Positions 63,082 to 64,000 of a stretch of 64,000 nt of DNA are shown here, in pieces (position 1 is the stretch's first letter; each line of letters starts with the position of its first letter). Both the position numbers and the translations under genes were made by a program. Under the pieces are notes generated by a model. It saw only the letters and a list, made by a program, of their open reading frames with translations, was not told the origin of the DNA and ran no database searches. The stretch is from Pseudomonas brassicacearum subsp. brassicacearum (GTDB lineage Bacteria > Pseudomonadota > Gammaproteobacteria > Pseudomonadales > Pseudomonadaceae). The stretch is from assembly GCF_008801605.1 (NCBI RefSeq), contig NZ_VZPJ01000004.1:1-64000 (forward strand). The letters run 5' to 3'.

Positions 63082-64000
63082 ATGTCGAAAGTCAAAAGCA
63101 GCGCTATTGATTCTGCCGAACAACTCCTCTGGGCGCCGCAATCATTGGCAGCTGCCAGTAGTGCGTTCAACCAGATCAATAGTTTCAGCCACCAATACGA
63201 CCGGGGCGGTAACCTGACTGTCAACGGCAAACCGTCGTACTCTGTCGACGAGGCGGCCACTCAGTTGCTGCGCGACGGCGCGGCTTACCAGGACCGGGAC
63301 GGCAGCGGCAAGATCGAGCTGACCTACACCTTCCTCACTTCCGCCTCTTCCAGCACCATGAACAAGCATGGAATCAGCGGCTTCAGCCAGTTCAGTGCGC
63401 AGCAGAAAGGCCAGGCGGCCCTGGCCATGCAATCCTGGGCGGACGTGGCCAACGTCACCTTTGCCGAAAAAGCCAGCGGCGGCGATGGTCACATGACCTT
63501 CGGCAACTACAGCGGCGGCCAGGATGGCGCGGCGGCGTTCGCTTATCTGCCAGGGACGGGTGCCGGCTATGACGGGACCTCCTGGTACCTGATCAACAGC
63601 AGCTACACCCAGAACAAGAACCCGGACCTGAACAACTACGGCCGCCAGACCCTGACCCACGAAATCGGTCACACCCTCGGCCTGGCCCACCCGGGTGACT
63701 ACAACGCTGGTGAAGGCAGCCCGACCTACGATGACGCCACTTATGGCCAGGACACCCGTGGCTACAGCGTCATGAGCTACTGGAGTGAAAGCAATACCGA
63801 CCAGAACTTCAGCAAGGGTGGCGTCGAAGCCTACGCATCCGGTCCGCTGATGGATGACATCGCGGCCATCCAGAAGCTCTATGGTGCCAACACCACGACC
63901 CGTACCGGCGATTCGACCTACGGTTTCAACTCCAACACCGGACGCGATTTTCTCAGTGCGTCTTCGTCGTCGGACAAAGTGGTGTTTTCGGTATGGGACG
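63082..64000 (+). CDS. aprA: alkaline metalloprotease AprA (serralysin), 5' part
   Basis: Secreted zinc endopeptidase; 306 residues are in the window and the gene continues past its end. No classical signal peptide, as expected for type I (AprDEF) export by a C-terminal signal. Zinc ligands His193, His197 and His203 and base Glu194 are in [11 protein letters not shown], and the Met-turn is at 231 with zinc-ligand Tyr233 (SVMSYW). [12 protein letters not shown] and [12 protein letters not shown] are serralysin hallmarks. The calcium-binding GGxGxD repeats and the export signal lie beyond the window. An ATG at 63076 would add two residues. Confidence 0.95.
   Translation, partial: MSKVKSSAIDSAEQLLWAPQSLAAASSAFNQINSFSHQYDRGGNLTVNGKPSYSVDEAATQLLRDGAAYQDRDGSGKIELTYTFLTSASSSTMNKHGISGFSQFSAQQKGQAALAMQSWADVANVTFAEKASGGDGHMTFGNYSGGQDGAAAFAYLPGTGAGYDGTSWYLINSSYTQNKNPDLNNYGRQTLTHEIGHTLGLAHPGDYNAGEGSPTYDDATYGQDTRGYSVMSYWSESNTDQNFSKGGVEAYASGPLMDDIAAIQKLYGANTTTRTGDSTYGFNSNTGRDFLSASSSSDKVVFSVWD

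Overview
The window is a high-GC bacterial chromosome segment from a Pseudomonas of the fluorescens group. Evidence: a serralysin gene (aprA) very like the fluorescens type, a MuxABC-OpmB type efflux operon, DUF1652 and alpha-E proteins typical of the genus, and at least ten intergenic clusters of the Pseudomonas REP element (core GTGGGAGCGAGCTTGCTCGC, paired as inverted repeats). The genes look like ordinary chromosome; there is no phage, plasmid or CRISPR.

Layout. 1-5.5 kb: a chemoreceptor with a C-terminal sensor domain, a Fur-box TonB-dependent siderophore receptor and a membrane acyltransferase. 5.7-18.6 kb: a catabolic island on the minus strand, with an FMN-dependent (LLM) monooxygenase, a flavin reductase and a polyamine-type ABC importer; a RibB-type flavin gene with a divergent DUF1330 gene; then a Nudix protein, a GntR regulator, a carboxymuconolactone-decarboxylase-like protein, a second flavin reductase, an aldehyde dehydrogenase, an alpha/beta hydrolase and an amino-acid-synthesis (PF06684) protein. 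A nearly identical palindrome, TGGTATACCA, sits before each of the three transcription starts, so the island reads as one GntR-controlled regulon for import and oxidative opening of an unknown, probably nitrogenous, compound. The gene set parallels the Rut pyrimidine pathway without being it.

18.7-23.9 kb: an unrecognised 495-residue protein, then a predicted sigma-54 promoter driving a circularly permuted ATP-grasp, alpha-E and transglutaminase-like operon (a predicted peptide-forming system). 23.9-24.6 kb: five 138-bp tandem copies of a REP pair. 24.7-33.8 kb: a tight nine-gene envelope operon that is the best candidate for an undescribed system. It encodes a PHD-like/IS5-N-terminal fusion, a TpsB/ShlB outer-membrane protein, an ExbB fused to DUF2341 and LamG-like domains, ExbD, TonB, a porin, a periplasmic coiled-coil protein, a YbjN protein and a parvulin-type isomerase. 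No TpsA substrate is present.

33.8-49.4 kb: a LysR regulator, an acetyltransferase, a DUF3313 lipoprotein, thiol peroxidase, MuxABC-OpmB, a dienoyl-CoA isomerase-like crotonase, NudC and a TauE/SafE permease. 49.6-50.2 kb: tRNA-Cys and tRNA-Leu. 50.3-54.7 kb: small, mostly uncharacterised proteins and a lipoprotein polysaccharide deacetylase. 54.8-60.1 kb: an orphan sensor kinase, a prohibitin-like SPFH protein, tRNA-Ser, a YccA/BI-1 protein and a repeat-rich 1-kb gap that forms a large inverted repeat, then DUF1652. 60.2-64 kb: a DHA2 MFS pump with a divergent LysR regulator, and the 5' part of aprA with an RsmA-type site over its ribosome-binding site; aprA runs off the window.
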